A stretch of DNA of 64,000 bases from Aedes albopictus (lineage: Eukaryota > Arthropoda > Insecta > Diptera > Culicidae). The position numbers and the translations under genes are program-made. Shown here piece by piece: positions 45,501 to 55,410 of the stretch (its first letter is position 1; every line of letters starts with the position of its first letter). Below the pieces are notes generated by a model. That model was not told the origin of the DNA, did no database searches, and saw nothing but the letters and a program-made list of their open reading frames with translations. The stretch spans positions 16,929,329 through 16,993,328 of the forward strand of contig NC_085138.1 in NCBI RefSeq assembly GCF_035046485.1. The letters run 5' to 3'.

Positions 45501-46236
45501 TTGTCAAGTCAACTTGCTCCAAAATTTCTTTATTTCTCATTTGTGTGGTATCAGGTTTCTTGGATTTCCGAAAATTCAATATTTGGTAATTAGTTAATGG
45601 TTCCATCATAAGCTTTACGTCAACATTTGAAACATTAATTGGTTGTAGAGTGGTATTCATGAATTTAACATACTGACAATTAGGTGAAATTATTGCATTA
45701 CCACAGAAAAGACCAGGTTTAACTTCCTGAGAAAATAAAACCATGTCCTCTGTGATGTTTAAATCTTTAATCTTACGTATTACTTCACATCTTCGTGGGA
45801 TTATGTAATTCTCATTAACTGTATCTTGAATTGGAACAGATACAGGTGTATTATTAATATTAAAATTCAATAACCAAGATTCATAATCAATATTGCATCT
45901 GAAGAGAGACAGAAAATCTCTTCCTAAAATGCCATCAGTTAAAATTGGAAAATTTGCATTAACTACATGAAATGAATGGTTAACTCTTACGCCATTTCCA
46001 AAATTCAAAATTGTCTCAGTTACAGCCAATGTTTCAATCTCTCCTTCTGTAATTCCCGTAATAATTGTTTTAACATTGTTGTTTATTTTGTGATTTACCA
46101 AAATTTTATCAGATTTAAAAATAGAAATATCTGCACCTGAATCTACAAGTAAAGTGCAGACTGAATTTGTCATCTCTACTCCAACATTAATAAAATTGGA
46201 AGCAGAAAGATTTATAGTTAACACTGATCTAAAAAA
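42595..46236 (-). CDS. Gypsy pol: protease-RT-RNase H-integrase
   Basis: Numbering starts at the GTG codon at 46224. The aspartic protease motif DSGA is at residues 28-31. RT spans roughly 290-490, with LVIDYRQLN near 342 and the catalytic YIDD at 442-445. RNase H has D591, E632, D657 and a final D700. Integrase has a zinc-binding H/H...C914-x2-C917 and the catalytic triad D946, D1006 and E1042, a D,D-35-E spacing. The C-terminal tail includes the GPYKV motif of gypsy integrases. No methionine start is needed: the frame is open only from 46236, directly at the slippery site, and a stop lies just upstream, so it is made as a gag-pol fusion. All key residues are present, so it could be active. 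Translation proceeds toward lower coordinates. Confidence 0.93.
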   Translation of the reverse strand, partial: FFRSVLTINLSASNFINVGVEMTNSVCTLLVDSGADISIFKSDKILVNHKINNNVKTIITGITEGEIETLAVTETILNFGNGVRVNHSFHVVNANFPILTDGILGRDFLSLFRCNIDYESWLLNFNINNTPVSVPIQDTVNENYIIPRRCEVIRKIKDLNITEDMVLFSQEVKPGLFCGNAIISPNCQYVKFMNTTLQPINVSNVDVKLMMEPLTNYQILNFRKSKKPDTTQMRNKEILEQVDLTNVPDFAKDDLKKLITNYSDIFSLPDEPVTVNNFYEQTISLNDPVPTYIPNYKTIHAQGEEIETQVNKMLKDNIIEPSVSSYNSPILLVPKKSSDDKKKWRLVIDYRQLNKKILTDKFPLPRIDSILDQLGRAKYFSTLDLMSGFHQIPLDEASRKFTAFSTQSGHYQFTRLPFGLNISPNSFQRMMTIAMSGLTPELAFVYIDDIIVVGCSMQHHLRNLSIVFERIRKYNLKLNLAKCKFFNTEVTYLGHRITDKGILPDSSKYDVIKNYPVPRNSDEVRRFVAFCNYYRKFVPNFATIAYPLNQLLRKNVKFDWSSKCEDAFNALKSFLMSPKLLQYPDFKQTFILTTDASDVGCGAVLSQNIDGNDLPIAFASKSFTLGEKNKSVILKELTAIHWAIDYFKAYLYGRKFVVRTDHRPLVFLFNMKNPTSKLTRMRLDLEDFDFSIEYIQGKTNVTADALSRIIMTSDELKSKSIFTVNTRSMTRKKDNETKNEQRYSSQINVDNKPDQLVIYMTENPTEARKLPKLRSIVENENLIFTMYEAQKNKVIIRITTRLRSIRQTLVFALSVLEKEMNINKIDKIALSSLDPIFNMVSKETFKELTLKSIKTLQIIMYNPPKFISDLGEIQNILKNHHETPTGGHIGQHRLYLKLREIYNWTNMKSSIAQFIKACELCKLNKITKHTKEKLTITNTPSRPFEVIAIDTVGPLPKSNNNNRYAVTIQCELTKYIVLIPIPTKEANVIAKALVENFILIYGKFLELKSDQGSEYKNEVLGQICKLLQVKQTFSTAYHPQTIGSLERNHRCLNEYLRNYVNEHHSDWDDWLQFYAFTYNTSPHTDHGLTPYELVFGAKARVPHETYTDKVDPVYNFDLYSTELKFKLQKSHETVKQKLLEQKQIRKEINDRSTNPIQIKTGDTVYLQKENRRKLDSFYTGPYKVTSISEPNCEIINLKTNQSSIVHKNRLIRS

Positions 46237-47483
46237 TTACGTTGACTCTGCTGCTGGTTTTGTTGCTGTTGCTGAGGAGCTCTGTTTGAAATATCGCGAT
46301 TCTGAGATTGTGGTGGACCAGGGAGCTGATCCACATTTGCCATGTATATTCGATTTGTGTTATCGAACCGTGGGCGATTATCATTAAATCGTCCGCGATT
46401 ATTATAACCTCCGCGTTGGTATCTTCCACGTGATGAATAATGGTAATAGTTTGGATAAGGCCTTGGAGTAAAACGATTAAAACCACCTCTAGGGGGGTTT
46501 CTATAATGTTGGTTTCTGTTGAAGCCATTGCCGCGAAAATTAGATCTATTATCCTGACGCCCGGTATGTTGTTTACTTTTGATAGTAAAAACTTGTGATG
46601 TGGAAACATCATTGGCACATTCTTGAGCTTTTTGCAAAGCATCTTTAATGCTAGAATAATTTCCAGCTTTTAGAATCAATTTTGTTTCGCTGGCGGTAAC
46701 ACCTTTGATGAGGGCATTAACACCTGCTTTTGTAGTCATTGTTTTCGCAACATCTTCCGGCACTTTTTGCGAAACATAAACATTTTCTAGTTTGCTGCAG
46801 AGATTCTCAATCTCCTCACAAAAACTTGTAATTGGTCCCCGTTGTCTCAATGTATTTAACTGCGCCACAATCGAATCAGGGGTCGTAGTATCCTGACATT
46901 TTGATCTAACATGATCAATTAAGGCATCAATCGTTACTATGGTATCAGGTAAACCACTGCGAGCTTTTCCTGATAATCTTGTTTTAATAAATTTGACGGC
47001 CATTGCCATATGTGTCGGTTGTATTAGTTCTTGTAATAGCTTCACTGAATCGATGAATGTATCGAATCCAGCTACTGAACCATCATACGGGTGTATGATC
47101 GATGAAGCTTGTTTGATGTCAAAAATAGCTACTGGTTGGACACGATTATCGTTTTCTTCTGCCATTTCGCACGATATAACCTTTGCCACACGACACTGTT
47201 TGAATTTAGTTTTTGGAGTTACACGTTTCTTAATTTGTAATTTATCTAATTTAATTTTTATGATACCTTTAATTTCTTGATTATATTTCCTCAATTTTGA
47301 AATTAATGAGTTCAATTGCTCGTCTGACAAATCGTCAATATTATCAATTAATTTTGATTCACAACTGCTGTACAGCTCGTTACACTGCCTTAATTTATCT
47401 CTTAACGTTTTTTCCGAAATAGTTGTGTTAATGCATTTTTTTATATAGGTGTGTAACAATTTCAACTTTTCATAATCATTCAT
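46218..47483 (-). CDS. Gypsy gag
   Basis: This 421-residue protein would form the retrotransposon particle. Residues 1-100 are lysine-rich and helical. Residues 110-300 look like a Ty3/gypsy capsid region, with FDTFIDSVKLLQELI and IVAQLNTLRQ. The C-terminal part (about 313-373) is rich in RG, RGG and GGF motifs, and a Q-rich tail follows (404-414). No CCHC zinc knuckle is present. The RGG-like region probably serves for RNA binding instead (inference). The start is the ATG at 47481-47483, the first of the frame. The stop TAA is at 46218-46220. It overlaps the entry point of pol, which lies in the -1 frame. Confidence 0.9.
   Translation of the reverse strand: MNDYEKLKLLHTYIKKCINTTISEKTLRDKLRQCNELYSSCESKLIDNIDDLSDEQLNSLISKLRKYNQEIKGIIKIKLDKLQIKKRVTPKTKFKQCRVAKVISCEMAEENDNRVQPVAIFDIKQASSIIHPYDGSVAGFDTFIDSVKLLQELIQPTHMAMAVKFIKTRLSGKARSGLPDTIVTIDALIDHVRSKCQDTTTPDSIVAQLNTLRQRGPITSFCEEIENLCSKLENVYVSQKVPEDVAKTMTTKAGVNALIKGVTASETKLILKAGNYSSIKDALQKAQECANDVSTSQVFTIKSKQHTGRQDNRSNFRGNGFNRNQHYRNPPRGGFNRFTPRPYPNYYHYSSRGRYQRGGYNNRGRFNDNRPRFDNTNRIYMANVDQLPGPPQSQNRDISNRAPQQQQQNQQQSQRNFLDQC
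46230..46236 (-). promoter_or_regulatory. Programmed -1 frameshift heptamer
   Basis: On the minus strand the gag codons read AAT TTT TTA, giving the canonical X XXY YYZ heptamer T TTT TTA. A -1 slip leads straight into the pol frame (TTT TTT AGA). The pol frame is closed by TAA immediately upstream (46237-46239), and gag stops 10 bases further on. A downstream pseudoknot was not evaluated. Confidence 0.85.
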
Positions 47484-48045
47484 TCGTGATGCATTTTAAT
47501 TAAACAAATTTACTCATAAAAAAAAATATATATAAATGAATAAACAATTTTGTGATAATTTGTGATGATTTCGTTTTGTACATTACCAATGTTGATTTCC
47601 TCGCGCTCCCGCTCTGTGATGTGTCGTGATGTAAAGTTGTTATTGCACGTTATCGCATCTCGTCAAATCGCCGATCCGGATCCATTGAATCCCGCCTACC
47701 GGCTCCTGCCGGTAGTGGTCTCGCCTGCAGTTGATACTCTTAAATTTTACACATTCTAGTGTGATTGCACTTTTTTCTGGTTTCCATTCCGCTGCACCCT
47801 CTGAACTATGGGTTTACGTTACGAGTCACCTTTTATTCACTTCACATCCACCTCGTGTCGGTCTGATTTCGACATTATAATTGTTTTATATGAATGTTTG
47901 TCTTCCACTTTTATTACTTTTCGCTTTTCATTGCCACAAAAGGTCACAAATTGGGTTCTTAATGAGTTTTCAAAATAGGGCTAGTATGGACTTAGCTATA
48001 TCTGCAACTATTCTTCACTTTTTTTTTTTGCTTCGATAGATTCAC
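47484..48045 (-). other. Gypsy leader between small ORF and gag
   Basis: About 560 bases with no ORF on the element's strand that I would call. It presumably holds packaging signals or splice sites, but I cannot point to one. Confidence 0.5.
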
Positions 48046-48282
48046 TTATACAATATCTAGCGCAGCCACCGACTTTGCTGCTTTTATAGCAACTTTTCGT
48101 TCTCTCCTCTTATAGAGGGTGTATAATGTGACTGTTAATTGAATCAACACAGCGGCTAGAATCAGCCACAACATTAGAGTATGTTCTTCATGGTCTTCAC
48201 TGTGCGTTTGTTGGTTTTGCACTATAGTTGTTAATTTCACTTCACCATTTTCGTTGTACTGTTTTGACTGGGTTTTACCCAT
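48046..48282 (-). CDS. Small leader ORF: predicted myristoylated membrane peptide
   Basis: This 78-codon frame (an upstream in-frame ATG at 48300 would give 84) lies between the primer-binding site and gag. It begins MGKTQS, which fits the N-myristoylation consensus (G at 2, S at 6). After a polar, acidic stretch it has one hydrophobic segment (about residues 36-57) followed by the basic KRRERK. I do not recognise a named family. The role is unknown: a membrane-anchoring accessory of the element is one guess. A translated short ORF here would affect how gag is initiated. It could still be a chance frame. Confidence 0.55.
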   Translation of the reverse strand: MGKTQSKQYNENGEVKLTTIVQNQQTHSEDHEEHTLMLWLILAAVLIQLTVTLYTLYKRRERKVAIKAAKSVAALDIV

Positions 48283-48332
48283 CTTATTGGTTTTGCACAA
48301 TGTAAAAAAAAATCTCTAAGTCTATGACTTAG

Positions 48333-48350
48333 AACCTTCACTGATCGCCA
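48333..48350 (-). promoter_or_regulatory. Primer-binding site
   Basis: Directly after the 5' LTR (minus strand), TGGCGATCAGTGAAGG begins with the TGG expected to pair with a tRNA CCA end. Which tRNA is used was not determined. Confidence 0.75.
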
Positions 48351-48957
48351 TTTAGTGGTTACTAGTCTTGTTGAGAGTTGAAACAATAATGAGTCTTTAT
48401 TCAAAATCAAAGCTTAAGCTAACCTGCTTAATCTAGTACATAATTTCTGGAGAAGGCTGAAACGCATACATATCAATAGCCTATCGATCCATGCAACAGA
48501 ACGATAGCCAATCCAAGGAAAGGAAAAGATAATTACGAAAAGGGGCGTTTACCATTCAATTAAGTAAACGTTCACACGTGGTTGCTTGAACTGTGCGCTG
48601 TTCGGTTAGGTCAGCGCTTCGAGTGGAAAGAAGGAATTGTGTGCATTTATGGGTATGAAATGTGATACGCGTACTCAGCATGAGTACGGTATGGGAAACA
48701 AGAGTGTTGCACAACTTGTGTGGTAAATCGAAGTTATTTAGGTGTGAATGACATGTCCCAGCATTGTTCGTGGGAACATGAGAGGAATGCACTTGAAGAA
48801 ATGCAGGCGCATCAGTCCTGCATGTGAAAAACACCACTTTAAAAGATGTGGGGAAGACTGCTTGAAAACGGACAGTTGTAAACTGTCAAGATCAAATATT
48901 TATGATCTTTCAAAAACATGCTAAAGAATAATTCTTTACAGATACGATAATGCTACA
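48351..48957 (-). repeat. 5' LTR of the gypsy element
   Basis: Identical to the 3' LTR except at 48357. It contains the element's promoter; no TATA box position can be assigned with confidence. The outer edge is followed by TACA. Confidence 0.93.
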
Positions 48958-48961
48958 TACA

Positions 48962-51599
48962 TGCACAGTAATGCTTGTTATTGGCGTAACTTCTAGGGGC
49001 AAAGACAGCTTTTGCAGTTGTCGAACTGACAGCTTCAAAGCTGGCAATTTATTTCAAATTATATCGTATCTTATACAAAATTAAAAATATATTACATTTC
49101 TGCAATCTTCCGACACATCAACTTCTTCTTAAGCATCGGTTTCCTACTATGTAGATGAACTGCAAACTGAATGTGCGGCGTCAGTCATTCAGACTTAGCC
49201 GTACTGTGAAAGCCATGAAGTTGTTTCCCGCTGCAATATGGGAAAACCTTTTCAGGATTTTCAATGTTGTTCGTTACCTAACGTAATTGTGCGTTCACTC
49301 TGTGCAGCCAGTGGTGGTTGAAAACGGTTTAGTTTTTTATGAGTGACTGTGTGATTTAATCAAAAGCTATCAAAAGGCATTTCGTTCCTGAGTTATTAAG
49401 AGTCACAGTTGCAGATTTGTTTTGCTGTACACATGAATTATGCAAGCTCAAAGAAAGTTGAAGATATGACTGATTCGCGAGTCAAAGTCCGATATCTTAT
49501 CTCTGTCGCTTTTCTGACGCTTAAGTAACAGATCTCCCTAGTAAATAAATTGGCAAATGCTCAAATTTGCCTTCCCAATGCTGTGTGTACTTGTATGTAT
49601 TCATTCGTTCGATTTGTTGATTCAACCCTAGTGAGATGTAGTAGTCAATATGACACAGACAAGCTCGCTGAACGCGCACTACGCCATCGTGGCCTATCGT
49701 AACATCATAGGGGGGTCAAACCTTCTGGTCATTTTGGTGAAGTTGAAATTGACCATGCATAATGTTGCGAAATATCAACAACGATATTGAGCCCAAAGTT
49801 TTCAGCCCTTGAATCATAAACAGAATAGAAACATTTAATCCCAATATTACGATGCATATTCTCAAGAAACCCAGTCTTATCCTTTTAAATGATGCATTTG
49901 CTCCTGTAGTACATGCTAGTAGTTGTAGTAATGCAATGTTATAAATAAGTGTTTAAGTTTACTCTTACCCGTTAAGTCTGCCGGGATTGATGTCTAATGG
50001 TGAATGTTTGTTTTAATCAGCTTTTCAAAATTTCTGCTCCGGTTTTCCCATCCTAAATCTGCCGTAGCATAAACAAGCCAAGTTGTGTGTAGCACGCACG
50101 CATCAAAGCTGAGACACAATTAAATCCACACTTTCGTCACGTTCTTCTTGTACGTTATCACAAACACTGGAACTAGAACAAATTCGGTAGACACAACAAT
50201 TTCTCTTCCAATTCACGTTAATTTCGCGAGAATTTCCCAAAAGGCTCAGCCTTGTCAGCGCAAATTTCCCACGTTTTTCTTGTTATCCCCTACGACCACC
50301 ACAACACACAAACACAGCCGCCCCAAATTGAATAATCAGATGACTTTCCCTCTTCCTGCTTCTGCTGCTGCTTCTGCTGGTGGTGCCTTTGTCAGGCCGG
50401 CCTGGTTTTAAAAACAACGACCCAGAGAAAGTTTCACTTCACTGGCAACGAAACGACGACGTGGGGCATAAAACAACAGCTCTTTTTGAAAGAAAAACTT
50501 TTCACTGGCTGGCGTTGATTCATCGCCTTTGGTGGCGGGGTGCGATGGTGACTACGTGAGGGCGGGAAATTGACCCAGCCTCATCCATCCTAGCAGCGCC
50601 GCGGCGAAGGACTTGTTTTTGCCCAGCACGGAACGACCGGATTGTTCTGTTTCTGTTTTAGGGCCTTTCTTCCTCGGCGGTATTCACGCTGGACACGCTG
50701 GAACGGACAGCTATAATTCCCGGCGGCGACGACAACGACGGCCACGGCTCACGAAGGGACACATTTTTTAAAAACATTGAATAGCTTTCTTCTCAACGGT
50801 GGCTTTTTTGGCACCCAAAACTGTCATCAAGGCAGATGGAAAAGCGCTTTTCTTTCCGGCGGCGGCGGCAGTTACATAAATCGCCAAGACGCCAACGTTG
50901 GTGTTTTTCGAGAACCTCCAATGGTTATAAGAAGAACAATAGCCACATGAAAAATGGCTCATCACTCAGCATCAGATCCAATTAATCGGAAATCACGCAC
51001 CCGGAACGACTTCTCGACGGACGACGGACGGACGCGATTACGCGACACCCAGTGCTATACGGCGACGGATCACCACCCGGGTCACGCACGTCACGATGGT
51101 GGGAAAATTTCGCCAAACTGACCGAACAACACGTCTGGCTTTGACTGGGTGCTCCTGTGCCTGGCAAAACGCTCCGAAGCTCTCGCGCGCTTCTTTTTTT
51201 GTCCATGGTAGCGGATTTTATCTCCGTCGAGATGAAAGCAATCTCTTTCTCAGAAGATTCTCGCCGTCGGTACCAGAACCCAACTGTCAATGTTCGGCTG
51301 GTTGTCGTTCCGAAGCACCGTGGGCAAGGTAACGACTGTAACGGCGTGTTTCTTGCCATATCCTGGCGAAAGGACATGCGCCCGATGGGGAGCAAATATT
51401 GCGAAAGCTCGCTCTCAGCTGAGTGAGAGAGGAAAAGCTGCGGAATGACATGGAAGCTACAACCCTGGATGGTTACGGAACTGCGGAGGTTTTGGCAACA
51501 GTCTGTTTATAATTTACTGCTCCATATTCTCGTACATATCCAATCACAATAGTTTAGTGGGAGGTATGCATGTGCAGATCAGAATCATTTCATCTTCTA
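48962..51599. other. Low-repeat noncoding DNA, GC-rich part 50.3-51.4 kb
   Basis: This is one of the least repetitive parts of the window. The GC-rich block 50300-51420 gives overlapping open frames up to 137 codons on both strands with no domain. It could hold a host promoter or 5' exon, but I see no evidence that decides it. Confidence 0.35.
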
Positions 51600-53930
51600 T
51601 TGTCTATGGGTCCTCTACAAATTTCTCCTAGAATTCCTTCAGAAATGCTTCCACAGATTCTTTTAGAATTCCGTAAACGGATCCACGGATTTCCTCAGAA
51701 ATGGTTTTAGAGATTCCTTCAGGTGCGAAGGACTTGCAGCTAGTTAAAATTTTATTGTTTAAAGAGAATACATAAAAATAAATCATAATTTCTCCAGAAA
51801 TTTTCCTGAAGATTTCTTTAGAAATTATAAGATTCCTCCATAAAACTGTCAAATGATTTCTTTAAGAAATCTTCTATGGACTCCTTCCAAAATTGCTCCA
51901 GGAATTCGATCCTAAAATCTACAAAGGTTTCTTTATGAATGTATCTCTAGCGGGTTTTTTTTTAGATATTCTTCCAGAGACTTTCAAGAAATTTCCAGAT
52001 ATTCTTGCAAGTATTACCCTGGAGTTTCTTTTTGAAGTTATTAGATTCCACCATAAACTTGTTCATGGATTACTTTAAGAAATCTTCCATGGACTCCTTC
52101 CAAAATTACTCCATGGATTCCTACAGAAATTGCTCCAGAAATACAATCTTAAAATCTACGAAGGTTTTTTTCAAGAATATCTTGAGCGGTTTTTTCCAGA
52201 AATTCTTCCAGAGATTTTTAAGAAATTTCTCCAGGGTTTCTTTCAGATGTTGGAGATTCCTTCAAAAATTTATAGATTCCTCCATAAAATTGTCAAAGGA
52301 TAAGAAACCCCCTATGAATTCCTTCCAAAAATTACTCCAGGAATTCGATCTCAAAATCTACGAAGGCTTTAAGAAATATCTCCAGTGGTTTTTTCTTTTA
52401 GGGAATTTCAAGAAATTTCTCCGGGGCTTTTTTCAGGTATTCTCACAAGAATTTCTACAGAAGTTTCTCCAAGAATTCTTTTATGTTAATTTTTATGGCA
52501 TCTTTCTGAAACTCCGCTCTTCTACGAAGCTGTTAAAAGGTATCTCAAGAGTTTTTTTTATCTACAGGAATTGCTTCAGAAATACGTCCACAGATTGCTT
52601 CAGGAATACTTTCAGAAAATTTCCTCAAATTTGAATAATGGATCTCTCCAGAAATTTTCCTAAAAAAATCTCACTATACTTAGGAGGATTTCCAGTGGAG
52701 TGTCTCCAGGTATTTCTTCAGGAAGTGCTTCAAAAGTTGCTTCTTGAATTCCTTCAAGAATTGCCCAGTGATTTCTTCAAATATTTCTCTACAGGTTTAT
52801 TTAAGACTACTTTCTAAGATTTCTGCAGGGCTTCTGCTGGAGATTACTTCATAATCACCTTCAGGGATTTTTTCAGACATTATGGATCGGATTCCTACTG
52901 AAATTTCTACTGACACTTCTTCAGAGTTTTAAAGATTTCTTCTGGATTTTCAACAAGAAGTTTTTTTTTTTCAAAAGTTGTGCCACGGAGGATTCCCTAA
53001 ATTGTTTTAATTATGTCCCTAAAAACCATCAGAAATTTCTTCCGAAGTCCATGTAAAAGTTCCTCCAACAATTCCTTGAGAAATTCCTTTGGGGATTTCT
53101 ACATAAATATCTGCAAAGATTTTTTTTTCTTTAAATTGCAGTTGCGTCAGAAATATATCTTTGGATTCCTCCAGAGATTCCTGTAGGAATTGTTTCAGAT
53201 TTCCCCACGAAAAATTACTGAAAGAACTCTTGAAAAAGTTCCTGAGGGAATTTCTAAAGAAATACATGGAGGATTGGCTTTAGAAATTACTTCAAAACTC
53301 CTGGTAATACCTTTGGAGATTTCTGGAAGGAATTTGTGAAAATTTTCTGAAGTCTGAACTCTGAAGTTATCTGAAGAAGAACTACTGAATGAAATCTTTG
53401 AGAAGGTACTTTGGATATCTCCTTTATTTATAGAAAAAAAACGGGAAAACTGCTGGAGGAACTTTGGAAGTAAGTCTAAAGAAAAATTGCTTGGAAAATG
53501 TCTAGAGATTTGGGGAGAAATTTTTGAAGGAATCTTTAAAATAATGTCTGCAAAAATCCTTGCGGAAATTGCAGCCAAATGTACTGGTGTAGTTCTTGAA
53601 AAAAAAAAACCTAGTGGATCCCAGGAAGATTTTCTGCAGCAATCCTTGGAGGTATTTCTGGAGGCATTCTTAAAATAATTGGTTATACAATATCTGAAGG
53701 GATTAGTACACAAAAACCCCTTAAGTACTAGCTGAAGAAGTTTTTGAAGGATATCCTGCAGAAACCAAAAGAAAAAAACCTATTGGATTTTATTGGAGAA
53801 CCAATGAAGCAATTAAAAAAATTCTACAGGTTGAAGGATTTCTTGGAAAAAAAAAACCTTGCAAAATGAAGTAATTTCTACAGAAAATTCTAAGAAAAAT
53901 TTGTGGAGAAATTCCTGAAGCATCTCCGAG
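51600..53930. repeat. Second dodecamer array with strand-polarity flip
   Basis: From 51600 to about 52970 units read TTCCTCCAGAAATT-like. From about 53020 to 53930 they read GAAATTCCTGGAGG-like, i.e. the opposite strand. A higher-order repeat is superimposed: CCAGGAATTCGATC...AAAATCTAC occurs near 51898, 52131 (diverged) and 52338, a period of about 210-235 bases. Chance frames reach 209 codons. Confidence 0.75.
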
Positions 53931-53934
53931 GAAA

Positions 53935-55410
53935 ATAAGGAAGAAGAAGAAAGGCCTAAATCTTCAGTGAGACACTTCTACCGTTTTCAGTATAAATCTT
54001 AAAAAAATCAAGACTTCAACTGTACTAAGAAAAAACTTAGAGTGCTACACTATTTTCATCTTCCATATTCCAACTATGATATCTCGGAAGATAGTATATT
54101 CCACCAAATATCCTCTCATCCGCCTACGAACGCGATTAAGTTGAGCACTCACTATAAGAGAGCGCGCTAATTCCATTGAGGTTTCAACCGCTGGCTGGGC
54201 TGGCTGTTGGCAACTCCGGAGCTCTTCGAGATGATTTAATTGTAAAATCTTCTTTCCTCACGGTCGTTGGTGTGCACTGCAACGGCAACAACATCACCAG
54301 CAATGCAATGCTGGTGCAAGCGCGATGAAGGCAAACTTTCAACGTCAGACAGAACAGTCGTGCCGGAGAGTACAAAATTGTCCCTCTGGGGTTTCGAGTG
54401 AAAATTGTTGTAGGTAAGATGTGGGACAGAGGTTTTCAACTAGGGAGGGAAAAAGTGATGAAATACTTTCAGGATTGAAGGCAAGATTATACTGAAAAGC
54501 TTTCTAATAACTGTGGATTCCAAAACTGGACAAACATGGATCATAAATTCAAAACAGACACAGTTCATTACACATCATCTATGGATATGACGTCCAGACA
54601 TCTCATCCAAGAAATGTTCCTTGAACTTGTCCCCATTATTGACCTGCATTCGCCAAAACACTCCAATAGCTCATACACGAAACGACCTCCTAAACCGGCG
54701 ACCATGACATGACAGACAGACAAATCCATCGTCGAGCGGTTCGATCCCGATCCGGGTGGAAAACTTTTCCCATTACGCGAACAAACTCCAACAATCATTA
54801 TTTTGGTGTAGTAGCTGCTGCTGTTTGCTGCTGGATGGTGCGGGGGATCCATTTGGGCGACACAACATCTTCCATACTGGCGTAAAAGCTTGGAGACACA
54901 TTTGCAGCCGAGCGATTGTGCCCTACTAGGTAGCAGGAGTCCATGCTACTAGAGTGTGCCGTGCCGTACCATGCCGCGCGCGCGTAAGGGTAACGACAGT
55001 TTAAGTCTTTTCCCATTTGGGTGTTATCCTTCCTGTCACGAAGGGTAAATGCCGGTCGTTTAAGAAATCGGAACAAGTTTAGGGGTGCAATGTCCTTTGT
55101 GTTTTTTTTTCTTTTTATTTTTATTTTTTTGGGAGATCAGGTTTGGAGCCCAATGAACGATATTCAAAGGTTGTTTCGAAAAGTTTCTTTCGGATATCTT
55201 TATTACTACTTGTGGCATAAATCCTAGAATAAATCTAGTTTGATTGATAATCTGGGGGAGCATATCCAAATCTTCATTTCTTGGCTTATTCTGGAAATAT
55301 GTTTTGCTCAATACACAAAACTAAATACTGAATATGCCAATAGTTCAATAATAAAAAATATTTCACAACAAGCCAATCCCATATCATATGTAACATTAGA
55401 ATTTGTGTAC
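53935..55410. other. Low-repeat noncoding DNA
   Basis: No gene or known repeat. The section 54550-55020 is GC-richer with frames of about 90 codons that lack features. Confidence 0.35.

Larger units (their letters stand above)
41668..48957 (-). mobile_element. Ty3/gypsy LTR retrotransposon (near-intact)
   Basis: This is a complete minus-strand LTR retrotransposon of 7290 bp. It has TACA target duplications (41664-41667 and 48958-48961), 607-bp LTRs differing at a single base, a primer-binding site, a polypurine tract, gag and pol. Domain order protease, RT, RNase H, integrase is that of Ty3/gypsy (Metaviridae). There is no long env-like frame between pol and the 3' LTR. Near-identical LTRs and open frames without stops indicate a recent insertion. 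Confidence 0.95.
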
